64,000 nucleotides of DNA from Rallus limicola (Eukaryota > Chordata > Aves > Gruiformes > Rallidae). Made by a program: the position numbers and the translations under genes. The notes beneath the pieces were generated by a model. It made no database searches. It was not told the DNA's origin and saw only the letters and a program-made list of their open reading frames with translations. How positions within the stretch are numbered: the stretch's first letter is position 1; every line of letters starts with the position of its first letter. The stretch covers positions 10,088,501 to 10,152,500 of the forward strand of contig JAKCOZ010000021.1 of the NCBI GenBank assembly GCA_022605955.1, in the 5' to 3' direction. Positions 1-12,800 of the stretch are shown here, one piece after another.

Positions 1-1620
1 GAGTCTGTACTTGATCTGCTGCTGTTTGCAGCCCACCTTTTATCTCAGTCCTGTAGCTGCCTGAGTTGATATGATAATGGTCACACTGGCGGGTCTGAGA
101 CTGGGGCACACGTACAGCTTTGCTGGCTGCCCTGTGAGGTTGGAAACCTTGAACAGAATGACAGGACACAGAGCTGGCTGAATCCTGAACCACTGCAGTT
201 GTATTTGGTGGGGGTGTACAGGGAAGGTTGTTCAGGCAGTCAGTGTGGTTGACCTTAAAACCTCAAATACTAGGAAAATTAAGAGAACAATGAGTAGAGT
301 TGGCATTACTAGAACATGCCATGTGCTTACCTGCACACGCCCATGCATTGGCATCTCCTGCTTTGTCCTGCTAATTACACCAGCTCTGGTAGCTACCTCT
401 GCCATGGGTTATGACCAGTGCCTTTTTCAGCACTCTAAGCCCAAATCACTTTTGAGGTCTGGTATGAAACCCACTTTTACTTCCATCTCAGCACCATTCT
501 TTCTGATATATAAACCCTGAAGTGCTTGAGTTGTTTGCTCAGCCAACTCCATCAGCTCATCTGTTTTTGTCTCTTACTGCTCTCACTTTCATGTGTGTCA
601 ATTCCCTCATGCATCTTCTTAAAAACATATTCAGCTGTGCAAGACATCTTTCCTCACTTCTTTCCTTCAAGCATGCACACAGAAAAACACAAATCATAAT
701 CAGCTTCATAAAGTGCTGCATAAGAAAGGAGCCACTCTGCCCTTACAGGTTCTTGTATGTGATCTCTGGTCATCTGTTGCACTGGGAACTTAAGTTTGTG
801 TTTAATATTAATGTCTTCAATAACTGAAAACACAAACAGGAACAGGATGGAAGAGTCTTGTGTGAGTTCTAGATGTTGCTGAGTATGGTTAAGAGGGGAG
901 CAGGCTGTATTAGTAATGAAGTTGTCATAAGAGCACATCCAGATTCCGTACAGTCAGCTCATCTTCCTCGTGGGGAATGTCTAGCTTCCAGTGCGGTCAG
1001 TCAATCAGGATGCTAACCTGATGGGGAGGTGGTGCTAAAAAACATAGGGGGGAATGGGGTGAGACACGTAACTCAACGTGCTCTGCCACGGCAGGAACAT
1101 GTTTGTGTGTTGGTGTTTACAAAAGGCTCGGCAAGGTATGGCTCATCAGGAAAGAGGTGTGATTGTGTGGGCTTGTACAGGGAGGCAAGGAGCTGGGGAG
1201 GATTTCAGCCTGCTTTCTACATCACAGTTTGTGTCTTTTTGCCAGGGTTCCTGGAAGGTGTCTGGAAACCTCGCAGGAGGGAGCTTGTTCTCGTGGAGCA
1301 GTACCTGACAGAAGACACAACCAGGAGGTCAGTAGTGGGTGCAGCAGAAGGGCTTGGAGCAGGCTTGGCTTAATGAGGAGTCAAAGAGAACGCTAATTAT
1401 ATGTCTTTAATAACAGAAGCCCTATGGGAGGGTAGGGTTGAGAAAGGGAGGAGGCAGCAAGAGGAAGAAAGATGATGAGGGAAAGACTTAAAAGGGATAG
1501 AGCATGGGGTAAGGAGGAGAGAGCAGTGGATGGGGACAGTGGGAAGGGAGAAAATGCCTGAGAAGTGAGTGGGTAAGAGTTGGGGGCCAGGGGAACGGAG
1601 GAATAAACGGGGGATCAGGG
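1..1620. other. Upstream flank, no gene recognised
   Basis: This stretch lies upstream of the CpG island. The open frames here are short (up to 114 codons), show no family motif and are not joined by convincing splice sites. In human the gene on this side of RIPOR3 is PARD6B, but I see no PDZ or PB1 coding sequence of that family here. I call it intergenic or distal promoter DNA. Confidence 0.5.
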
Positions 1621-2560
1621 ACGGTGTCCCCGCGTGTGTAGCCGGTTTGTCCCTGCCCTGCGGCGCGGTGGGGCCTGGCGCGGAACAGCTGGAGCGGAAC
1701 AGCTGGAGTAAGCAAGGGGGCGCTTGGGATGCGCCCTGATTAATAGCAGAGGGTCCGGGCCGGGACCGCAGGCTCCATGTGCCGGAGCCGCGCTGCACTT
1801 TCCCAGCCCCCCTGCCAGGATGAGGGGGGTCGGAGGGAGGGGGGCAGCGAGCGGGACGGGGCGATCGGCAACGAGCAGCAAACAAGCGCTCCGGAGCGGC
1901 GGCTTCCTGGAAGCGGAGCCCAGCTGGGTGACAGGCGGCGGCGATAAGCGGCGGCTATCGGGGCCCTCCCGGCGGGCGCTGCCTCCCCACGCCGCCGCCC
2001 GCCGCCGCGGAGCCGTGCGGAGCCGAGAGGGCAGGTAGGAAACACCTGGCCGCGGAGGACCGCGGAGCCGATCCCGCCGGGACGCCCGGCTGCGAGCCGC
2101 GGGGGGGAGCGCGGGGTGCCGGCTCCGGGCGGGGAGAGGCGACGTCCCGCCCCGCTGCGCGCCGGCGGAGTGCGGGCCGCGACCCCCGCCCTGCCCGGCG
2201 GCGGGAGGCGCGGAGCGGTCGGCAGCGCCGCTTCGGGCACCGGGCACCGACGCGGGGGGCAGAGACGCGGCGGGAGCACCGGCACCGCGCCGGTAGGTGA
2301 AAGCGGCAGGGCACTGCGGGGCACGTCACCTCCGGCGGGGTGCGATGTCACCTAAGGGGGGGCGGACGTCACCTCCCGGGGTAGGCTTCGTAGGTGTCAG
2401 CAGGCATCTGTAAGGAGGCGAGCTCCCAGGGATGCTGATGCTCCCGTAGAGGCGCAAAGCGGCGCCGGAGCTTTTTATCCAGGGGTAAACGCATTGATGC
2501 CGGGAGACAGCCGGGAAGCCCCGGGACGGGAATGCCAGGCCGGAGCAGGTGGACAGGTAA
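1620..2560 (+). promoter_or_regulatory. RIPOR3: CpG-island promoter of RIPOR3
   Basis: The sequence changes sharply from AT-rich flank to very GC-rich DNA with dense CpG between about 1620 and 2560. GGGCGG (Sp1-type) boxes lie at 2127-2132 and 2360-2365. Three GTCACCT motifs occur at 2325, 2347 and 2368. No clear TATA box is seen, as is usual for island promoters. It is the only CpG island upstream of the first coding exon, so I infer it is the RIPOR3 promoter; the transcription start cannot be fixed. In human, RIPOR3 and PARD6B are divergent, so minus-strand transcription from this island is also possible. Confidence 0.7.
2400..2555 (+). other. RIPOR3: Probable non-coding exon 1 of RIPOR3 (3' end defined by donor)
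   Basis: A near-perfect splice donor (ACAG then GTAAGA) starts at 2556, at the downstream edge of the CpG island. The first coding exon (23120) begins with a splice acceptor and 28 nt of 5' UTR, so at least one non-coding exon must exist upstream. The left boundary given here is arbitrary. Weaker alternative donors in the island lie at 2035 (GCAG then GTAGGA) and 2293 (GCCG then GTAGGT), so several alternative first exons are possible. Confidence 0.35.
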
Positions 2561-4101
2561 GAGGAGCAGGACAGTGCTTACCCCATCCCGTAGGGTTTGC
2601 GGTTTGGAGTTGTCGTATGTGCCGGTGTTGTTTCAGTTAACTCTTTTTGTCTGTCCAGAGTTTATACTCATTTGCTCATAAATATGAACTGAGGTTTTGG
2701 GTCACAGCCCGGGTACATTTTGTTTCAGACAGAGTTTAATTTCGCCTTTAAAAAAGGGTTTTAAATAAGTTGGGCCATATGGAAATTCAGTTGCTCACCA
2801 ACCAGAGAAACTTGAAGGAATTTGAAAAAAAAACAAGGTTACATATTTCTTAGGCCATTTCTTGAGTACTGAACCAGAGTCAGAGTACAGCACCAGTACT
2901 CCAAACTCCCGATTCAGTCACTTCCTTTGTTGGGATCAAGATTTAATCTGCTTGTACCTCTGTTTTCACAGCTGTAAAATGGGAGCTGCACCTCTTAATG
3001 AGGGGCATTACATACACTTTTTGGAAAGGCCTTAATTTTTTTTTAAATAAGCAGGGGAAGACCATTGGTAAGGGTAGTAAACCATGAAATGTATGTGAGG
3101 GAACATTCTGTGTGGAATGGAGAGAGAAATCTGAGAAAGATGGGATGTCTAAAGGAACACGCGCATTAGAAACAACTTCTCCATTTTATTAATTTCTTGT
3201 GCAGTTGATCACTTACATGCTGCTGTTCTGAGCTCTGCAGGGTGGATGACATAAGCACCACATGTAGTAAGTGGTGCAGGAAAAGCTGCACAAAACCTGC
3301 CAAAATGGGCTGGAGCTGTTGTTGCGTGGCAGACCCAGCCCACTGTGGCCCAGTTCTAGGGAGAAACTTGTAGTTGCAACACGTGATGGGGCAGTGCACA
3401 GCATGTGGTAAAAATTTTCCTCTGATAAGAGCCTGGCCAGTGTTAGAGGAATTAAAGGGCTTCCCTGAGCGAGCAGGTCCCACGTACGCAGGTTCTCGGG
3501 TCAGTCAGTAGTTGCAGTGGAGCAGTGGTGTTTCTGTTAACAGCATGGAGCCCAGAACAGGGAAATGCAGGCCAGGCAGTGAGTTGTGCACTGGCATTCC
3601 CTCAGGGGTACTACAGGGCATGGTTTCCTTCTGTCAAGACACAAAGCAGCAGCGCAGCTCTTCTGCAGTGTTCACTTCAGCCCTGTGTTCCTTTGGAGCA
3701 ATCCAGGCAGGGAGCTGGGACCCTGTAATAGCAGATCCACCGCTATCATTTTATTCTCTTCAACAGCTAATTCCTTCACAAATATTCCATTGCAATATCC
3801 TCATAAGGAACCTGAGATGTGGAATAGAGTGGGAAACCAGACTGCCCGTGGGGAGGGGAAAGTTATGGTTTTAACATGTCTCTTTCTCAGGGCTTTGGGG
3901 AGTGAGAATGTAGAGTTACAGTGCAAAGCAGAGGTTCTGCAGCCTGCAGAAAGTTACACAAGATAATGTGAGGGAGTGAGAACTGTCTCGGGTTTGTTAA
4001 TTATGCCATTTGCATGAAATAAATAGAAAGGCTAGAATGGAAACAAAGGAGATATTTTATGTAAAATAGTAATTTAATATTAGTTAAAAACACGTACTGG
4101 G

Positions 4102-4122
4102 TCTTAGCCAAAAGGCTGAGAA
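4102..4122 (-). repeat. U2 snRNA 5'-end-like fragment
   Basis: On the minus strand the 21 bases match the 5' end of vertebrate U2 snRNA (the segment that reads TTCTCGGCCTTTTGGCTAAGA) with one difference: A instead of G in the CGG, a typical CpG decay change. Similarity fades on both sides and the branch-point recognition region is not preserved, so this is not a functional U2 gene. It is either a truncated U2-derived retrocopy or chance similarity. Confidence 0.4.
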
Positions 4123-7100
4123 AAAGGCACCAGACGGAGTTGAATTATCCAGACAGTTATTGGCCACAACTGGATTTTGGAAGGTGGTTGGCTGGTGGCA
4201 ATCCAAGATCATACAGACAGCAAGCTTCACAAAGGGCACCAACCGGCCTTTAATGACCAGAGGTGCTCAGGATCCTGGGTTTAATTCTGGTTGTGAGATT
4301 TCGCCTTAGCAAGCACAAAAGGGACAGACATACTTGTGAAATACCAGGCTTTATCCACTGTTTTCAACTTTTCCGTTTCAGTTGCCAGTTTATTCTCCCT
4401 GAGCACAGACTGCTTTAAACCAGTATGGCTTCAAAGACAGAGCGCCTGAAAACCGTAACTTTTATTAATTCAACATTTTAGGGAAAAAAAAAACTTGGTT
4501 TTCAGCCAATCAGTGCATTTAATCATTAGTAATTTGGAGGATCAGAACACCATGATGATCTTACTTACTTTGTCACTAATACAGAAAATGCTGTAAGTGT
4601 AGTAAGCAAACCAGATCATATGTAAGTGTTCTCTGCTTGAGTTCAGGACGCTGTTTCAAATTAAATAGTAAAACTTGTTTAATAGGGAACTTAAAATGCA
4701 AGCATTATCGGAGAAGCAACTGTCTGTGATATTTTGTAACTTGTGAGGTATTTTGTTTCCATGAATTCATCTCTTACCTGCTTGATGGAAGAGCAAAACC
4801 TTGTTTTCATTGTTTTTTAAACTCTTGCTACTCCTGGCTGAATTAATTGAATGCAGGAGCCCTTGCAAATTGCTCTGACCCTTGTATCGTGAGTTTATAT
4901 CCCGAGGTGTCAATCTCAGTGGCACTGTAAAACACCCACAATAACTTGCTTTGGATCATAGTCATACAGCAGGACCTTCAAATTTCAGATGGACTTGTCA
5001 AGATTAGTAGTGATTAAAAAACTTGTTTGCTGATTTAGCAAACTGAACTGGGGCTGTAAGCTTTTATTCTTGTTTTTCTTTCTCTGCAACTAAATTGTTC
5101 AGTCTGTAAATTCTGAGGATGCTGGGGTGCTCAAGATGTCCCAGGCTCACACTGTGTCGGTAGGTTCCTATAACTTAGCTAAGACCAGTGACATCCATTG
5201 GTCCCAAATAGCTCCGAGAGCTGAGAGCCGCATGTTTCCCTTGGGGCACCTTCCAGCAGGAGCACCTACTTCAGCAGACACTTCAGACACGTTGGACTTA
5301 CGTGCTCCCGACGTGTCTGTAAGATGCTGATAATGCAGTCAGGTTTGCACAGCACCGGGGAGATGATAAGAAATCAGTATCAATCTTTCTCCATTACGTA
5401 GGGAGGGTTACATTTATGATTGGGGAATGAACCTTGTTCCTCTTAGCTGAACACTTTTCTCTCTTACTTCCTATGGCAGTCACAGCCCTTTTGTTTAAAA
5501 AAGGCTGGCTTGGAATGTGCACTCACCACAAGAGGTTTCTCTGGCCGTAGTAGAAGCATTTTAAAACTTGTACTTTTAAGCTGTTCATAAATATCAGTAG
5601 CTTATATTCTGTGCACCCATGACTGCGAAAAGGGCTGTCTGGTTACTTGTGCTGCAGATCTCCCTCTGCTCCTCCTTCTTACAGACCAGAACAACAACAT
5701 AACTTTCTTCTTTCGGGATCGCTCATGTTCTGGCCCAGGATTACAGCACCAGATGTGTTGCTACAGAAACAATTGAAAGGGAGGAGGAATAGCAAGCAAA
5801 TTGTCTTTCCAGTGCAAAGAAGTAACAGCCGGGTTCCTGTTTTGCAGCATCTCATTGGTTTCCCTGTGTGTTACATGTGTGCACAGCAGAGAGTAAGGGA
5901 GAATTCTGCTTTTTTCTTTCATACATCTGTTAGTATTTTAAAATGCTCTATACAGGGTTAAAAATTGAAAATTGTTCTATGATGGGCAGGAGTTACATAC
6001 CTCAGAGAGGTTTTTATTAAATCCTGACTCATTTTCGGAAAGTTTTTCCCTGAGCAGTGTGCAGTGTGCTAGCTGATTTCCTCAGCTCAGCTTGCAACAT
6101 GCTTTGGAAACTATTTCCTCTAAGAGTTGTTTCTGTGAAAGCAAGGAAGCATTTGACTGTATGACATTATCCCAGATTTTGATGCTGAGAATTAATAGCA
6201 CATTCTTCCTTACTACAGCTGACATGCTGATGAAAGGTGGAATGCACATACAAAGTATTTTGATTTAATCTTGCCTAGGAAGTCTTAAAGCAGCCAAAGC
6301 CCTTGAGTTTAGCTAGCAATTCTTTTTGCCATGGGGTAGTCGTTGATACATGGGATATTCAATGTATCCTTTTCTAAACTATTATGAAAATATTTGAGCA
6401 AAATGCAACATGAATTACCTTAATATCCCCTTGTCACTGTTTTGACCACAGTAGGGCATCTTTATCCTACAGTTTTGCATGCTGTTTGGGGTAGAATAAG
6501 GAGAAAAACATCCAGGAAGGCCATGGCTACAGCTGAAGAGTTTGGTGGATGCAATATTTGTGTAAGAAACTCTCCAGATGTGGATACATCTGGTATTTTC
6601 CAAATGAGATTTTTCTGGTAGAATTTATGCTGATTTTTGACCAAAATAATTTAACCTTAAAAAATATATATATAATGCTTATGGAATTGTGTCTGCACTG
6701 GGATTTTGATTTTATCATAGACATATAAAATACAGCAGCTGCAACTAACATTGGTGGGCATTTCTTGTACAAATTTGATTGAAAAACCCAGGAAAATTGA
6801 CAAAAGGCCCACACATAAAGAGACTTGTTTCCACAGTTCTTTGTCATTCTTGCATTTGGAAGGTCTTTCTCCCTGCAAATTCTGACATACTGCTGGCTGG
6901 GTAGCTGAAGGAAACATAACTGCATTTATCTTATCAAAAAGTTCACATCTCTTTGGAGTTATGGAAAAATCTTACCCTGTGCATCTCTCTGTATGCATAA
7001 TGCTACCCTATGATGAACACAGGGTGTTATGGCAAGAAGCCTTATTTTATTGTTTGTTTTGTTTATCATTTTCCCTCTGTGAAATGTATTTCTTAAAAAT

Positions 7101-9811
7101 CTTTTGTCATCTAGCTAAGCTCTTCAATGTCCCTCAGTTTGGAAATACTTCATTTATTCCCTTTGTTACTCATTTTTCATAGTCTGGTATCTTCACTTTT
7201 CCATTGATGAAAATTGTTTATAAGAGAAGTATCAGAATATACCCAGGTACACTAGAGCTCGGAGCAGTTACTTATGCTTATGAAAAGGCTTTTATCTAAT
7301 TTTAAGTATCCTCCAAGAGAAATCTTTTGAAATGTCTCAGTTCTGGAGCTAGACTGCATACCATGTCACACATCCGAGGTTTGGCAGGCACATACATTGC
7401 CAAACAAGATCTGCCATAAAGATAAGACATTAATTTCTCCCTTGCATTCCCTGTTGAGGCAGAACTCCAACCCTGGGTGTGGAAGGAATGCAGAGCTGGG
7501 CCCAGAGCTTGTGTCTGCACAGGTTAGAAAGGAACTTTGGTGTACCACTGGGATCTGAATCTGCATCTGTACTTTGCCAGAAGACCACAGATGTTTGAAT
7601 GCAGGTTTCTGGTTTGGGTGCTCTTTGGTGCTGAATCAGTCCTTACGTTTACAGACTGATCCAAACGTCCCCTTAATTAGCTCATAAGGCTTTTGTTTGA
7701 TCCTGTGAGAAGATAAGTTAGTCATTCTTTAGGCAGAGGAGTTTTCCCAGGCAGACATTGTAAGCTAGAAATATAGGTACTTACAATTCTCTTAAAAATG
7801 CCCTTTGGGCCTGAAATTTCTTGTGCTTGGTTTCAATCCAGTATTGAATAAGACTGGAAAGTCTGAATAATGTCAGTTCAGCTGTATTTGAGTTAGTAAA
7901 GTGCATTTAAAAAATATGTTCTTTCCACTTATATTTTTTTTCCATAATTCTCTGCACTTACATAATCTCTATTTTATTATTTAAATTGCTACAGACTTGA
8001 AGAGGGAAAAATCATTCTCCAATATTTGGACTCAATAGATAAACATGGAGGTAATTCAAAGATCACAGTGTGCTTTAACAGCTTAATATTTACTGCTTCA
8101 GTGTTTATATTTCTACTAGTGCAGACAAAATGTAAATAACCTTCAGTATACCTATGCACTGAATTTCTGCAATTTTTACATCATTTAATTGAAATTGTAC
8201 TGAAAGAGTTTAGACAGTATCACTGGATTCTATGGGAAGGTTTTGTTTGGTGAGATCTCTAAAGTTAAAATAGTAAGCAAGGGTTTTCCAGAGGGTTTGA
8301 CACAGGGAGGTGTTCCAAATGCCTGGGCAGCAGTCGGAGCGCTTATTACACTGGGGTGTATGTACTGAGTGACTGTGTGTGAATATGGCTAACACCTGTA
8401 CAGAAAATGCTCAGGCTTTCCCAAAGTTGTGGACATAACTGCTTTGTAGGAAGGTAGCTACATGGGTTTTTTACCATGGAAGACAAAACAAAAGACAAGT
8501 TACCATGGATGCATCACAGCTAAGAATGCATCCGTTTAATTTCATCAGTAACATCACATCTTCAGCACGACTATATGTTTCTTGCACAGTACCTTGTGCC
8601 TTTCTTCATGCTTGTAGTGCAATAGTGCATGCCCAGACTTCTTGAAAATCTGTTGCTAGGCTTTTGTTATTCCTTGTCTGAAATGGAAGCCCACGCAGTG
8701 ACCTTGAAGGTAGTGCCACCTTTGAAGAGAGTCCTGTGTGTAGAAAGCTGATGGGAAATACTACTCTAATTAACCACAAGTCCCACAGAAACAATAGAAC
8801 TATCATTTGTGTAACTCTGCTGAAGTCATTGAATCTTGTTCCTAATTCCACTGAGGCTGAGTTGTGACCCTCCCTTTTTTCTGAAGCGTTCACATGCCAA
8901 TGTGTTGTGCAACCAACATAATTTGTTAACAAATAAAGAAGAATTTAAATAACCTTAGAAAATCGGTGCAGGCATCCCAGCTGCCTGCAAACAAACATCA
9001 GAAGTGCAAAACAAGTAAGCAGCATTTCAAGTATTTAAAAACTGCTTGACCTTGGGTTCTTCAAGAACAAAACCACAAGTGTAAGGAATATGTGCTCTGC
9101 AGGAAAATGCTGTGGATGAGAATATGTACAGCATCTTCTGGTAAGATCTCCTGTCTGGAATTAATTCCTGCATCTGCCCAGCCTTGCTGGTTTTCTCCAG
9201 AGCTGTACTAGTACATGATGAATTTTTTCCACCATAGGTGTATGAATTTGACTGCTTTTAGTTTCATTTACAGCAATAAGCAAGTGTAGGTTGACCTGTA
9301 ATTGTCAGATTATCTTTACAATACAGTAAAGCTGTAGCTTATTGTGAAATCTCTCTCTCGAGTACGCCAAGTCCCATGGAGCAAAACACTGTTTTTCTAT
9401 TAAACATTGAGTGCTCTGTGTGCCATTGCTGCTGTAACTGTGTCAGGGTCTGGATTTAATTCTGGATCTGGATTAGTGTATTGTTGGAATCACTTGTCAG
9501 CATATATGTTTTGTATCAGAATGGCCATTTCTGAATGCTGAAGATCACCCAAGAGTGGTTTTCTGCCAGCACGGCCTCCAGGCTGTACGCTCTCCATGAG
9601 GATTCTGTAGAGGATCACAAGTAGGAGTTTGTAAGGTCAGTGATCCAGGCACTGATGGTTGGAAGTGTGGGAGACCTGCCAGGGGACATGGACCATCACA
9701 GGTACATATTGTTCTATCTGCTGCCTCTCTGGCCAGGCGTGGCTCCTCAAGCATGCGAGGGTGTATCACTGTTGTGTTTATAGCACCTTCCAGCATTCTG
9801 GATGCTGCTGC

Positions 9812-9841
9812 CTCATCTCGAGCTCATCTCGAGCTCATCTC
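9812..9841. repeat. 11-bp tandem mini-repeat
   Basis: The unit CTCATCTCGAG is repeated about 2.7 times without interruption and carries two CTCGAG palindromes. It lies in RIPOR3 intron 1 with no evident function. Confidence 0.75.
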
Positions 9842-12800
9842 ACAAGATCCATGATGATTTAGTCACAGATCATGTCTGTCTGACACCAGTAACACAGATC
9901 AGCACATACACAATGCAGAGCCTCTGGTATCCCAGCAGTCATCAAAGCACAGTGGTATTTAACTGGGTTGCCTATCTGTTATCTGGAAGTTGAAGCTCTT
10001 TGCTGGTGATCTCATCCATCACCAGGACTCTTTAAGTTATTGATCAAGCAAGAGCCACGTGAATATGGACCATGCATTTGGCCATCCATTTTTGCAGCTC
10101 TAATAACTGTAATTAATGAAATCTGACTGTCCTTTCCCTACCTCCCACGTGCTGAGGGTGACTGTCTGTCCTTGTTCTACAAGAACAACAGGAGCTGATG
10201 AGCCCAGGATCAGTATGTACACTGAACTGATTGATACTGCGAGTCTTTTGCTCGTTGGTGTTGGGCAAGAGCTCTCCACACTCTTGAGTCAGTGTGTGTG
10301 TTGGTGTTACTGTTCGCTCCTTCCACATTGAAAGGGAGCTAAGAGAGCTTTCTTAGGGGCCCTGTAAGGGCATGATTCTTTTCACAATTATAACTGGCTC
10401 ATAGGTAAGTGTTGGAGTCAGGGTACCGTACGCTGAGTCAGTTTACATCACAAAAGCAAGTCTTGTTTTATGAGGCTTGAAGGACTTACCCACAGATCTT
10501 TTATATGCTGAGAGCTGTAGTTGTCCTACACTTGCCATGTAGTCATACTAGGCTTCATTCTGTGCTTAAATGCTTAAATGCAGGACCACTATAATTTTGT
10601 CTCACTTGAGGGGTTATTGAATAGGATACTGAAAGCTTCTGCAGCTGTATTGTTAGGGCAGCATGGTGTGCTGATCTAGTGTATTCCTTCCCCTGATGCT
10701 TTATAGCAGTGCATCTGTACTAGCAAAGTTCTTGCAGTGCCTAAAGACACACAAGTAATACTCCCCTCTCTATTGCTGTTAAATCCCCTTGGGTGAGGAC
10801 TGTGAGAAACGGTTTCTTTTACCAACAGCCAAATCAGCAAAAGATGCAGGTATAGAAGCAGTTGTAGTGCTCAGTGAGCTTGTGTTAGTACTACTTGTTT
10901 CAAGTCTGAGGGATAGTTTTAACTATGCTAATAGAGAGCACAGGCTTACCAACTTGCTCCACTCATTCTAGGAGAAGTAAATAATACCAGGACTCCAATA
11001 GCAGTGAGGTGCTTTTAGTATAGATACACAGAAGGTGCTCACATCAGAGCATTTTTTTACATTACCTGCAGACTACTAATACTTGTCAAATGATACTAGG
11101 TCTATTAAAACAAAGCTCTCTTGTGTAACTGTGTACATCGCTCTTACAAAGTTTCTGGCATAGCTGTGAGCGCTAAGAGGGACGGTAAAAAATGAAACCT
11201 GTGAAGATTTAGCTATGCTGGCAAAATACTCATACAGAATAGTACTTCTGCCAGGATTGCCTGTGTCTTTTGGGGAGAGAGGCAGAAACAAACTGGCAGA
11301 AGACCTCAGTTATCTCTTCTGTTGGAGTTTGGTTGTTGCACTTACACATAGATGCTGTGTTAACCAGTCCAAGATCTAAAACTCCTGATGATGCTGAAAA
11401 ATATGAAACACTAAGCAGATGTGACTGGTAGTTGCAGTAAAAGCTTTGAGTCCTCAGGGAGCAAGCAGTTGGGTTCGCAGTCTTTGAAGAAGTTTGAGAC
11501 AGAGACGATTGATTTTTTTGCTTTGCTTTGTTTTTTGTGTACAAAACTGAGTTGTGTTCTCATGAGGGGCTCCTGCAGTGCCTGTTGATATTCATAACAT
11601 TTCAAGGGACCTTAAAATCAGATTAGTTTTTGGCGTAAATGTTGGAGTGGCCCTGCTACTGAGCGACTTCTGCCTAGCACTGCAGCTAGGTCTGCTTTTT
11701 TTCCTCTGGTGAGAAGCTCCCTTGTGCTTGGGCTGGGTGATGTAGAAGACTCTGACATTTCCAGGAATTTCCTATCTCTGGCAGAAGTCGTGTTAATGTC
11801 ACTTATTGATAAGGGAGCGAGTAAACATGTGGCTGATGAGGCAGTGCACTTTCTATGGCTTACCACTAGACTGATCTCATGAGCAGCACACAGTGCTCCT
11901 TCAAAATTTCTTCTACCACTAATTAAATGTTTAAAATAATTTTTACTGCATGATTTCGGGCAAAGCTTATCTATTTCTTGCTCCTTTCTAATGTCGAAGT
12001 TTTTGTTCTTGTTTACAAATTAAAGTCACATTAGAGAGAGCGTTTTCTAGCCTTGCTAGAAATACTTCTGATTTAAGAAATGTGTGGCAGCTCTGTTAAC
12101 CTTTAGTGAATATCAAAAGGGAGTTTTCACATGCCCAAACAGATTCCTTCTATTTGCTGACTGTGAAACACTAGATTAAATAGCCGTAACAAAACCACAA
12201 GGCTGAAGAAAGGAAGTCAGGGAGGCCAGAGCAGGTCTGCAGTCAGTTATTCTGGTGGAAGGCATCACCACTCCCCAAACTTCAGAGATGTGTTGCCAGA
12301 ACTATGTTTGTGAGCTCTCCCTGCCCAACTTCCAGAGAAGTCACTGCTTTAGAAAAGCCCCTTGAAACGGTAGTCTCTCTTTTTTAGGCTGCAGTAGGTT
12401 TAAGGGGCGCTTGGTAGAGCACTGACTAGGGCAGGTTTTGTGGTGTCTCCTGGGCCAACTGTGTCCAGAAGTCAATATACAACAAAACTGGAATATCTGG
12501 TTTAAAAGTAAATGTAGTCTGGTTCAGACTGCATTTTGCTTAACTGCTCGCTGCACCATATGTATCATAATACACATCAGTCTTTCAGATGTTTCCAAAG
12601 CCATCTCCTTTTGAATGTTTAATAGTTAAGAACCAATTAGTTCCATTTTGTTTTGTTTGGATAGTTTGCAATTAAGCATTCTTTCAAGTGGACTGTATTT
12701 AGCTAATTCTGTCACAAAAATAAGCTCTAAGGGAATGAAGAAAAGTTCAAGCTAGCCAATGTTTATTTTTATTATTAATAATTTATATTATGGTAGTCCC

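Noticed and set aside
1..1620. Exons of PARD6B, the expected neighbour by human synteny
   Set aside because: No PDZ or PB1 coding signature was found on either strand; the gene probably lies beyond the left edge.
1397..2351. Minus-strand open frames of up to 210 codons across the CpG island
   Set aside because: They are Pro/Arg/Ala-rich frames of the kind any GC-rich island produces, overlap each other in several frames and match no family. A divergent transcript is possible but a protein is not supported.
4050..4200. Functional U2 snRNA gene
   Set aside because: Only the first 20-odd bases are similar; the branch-recognition and Sm regions are absent.
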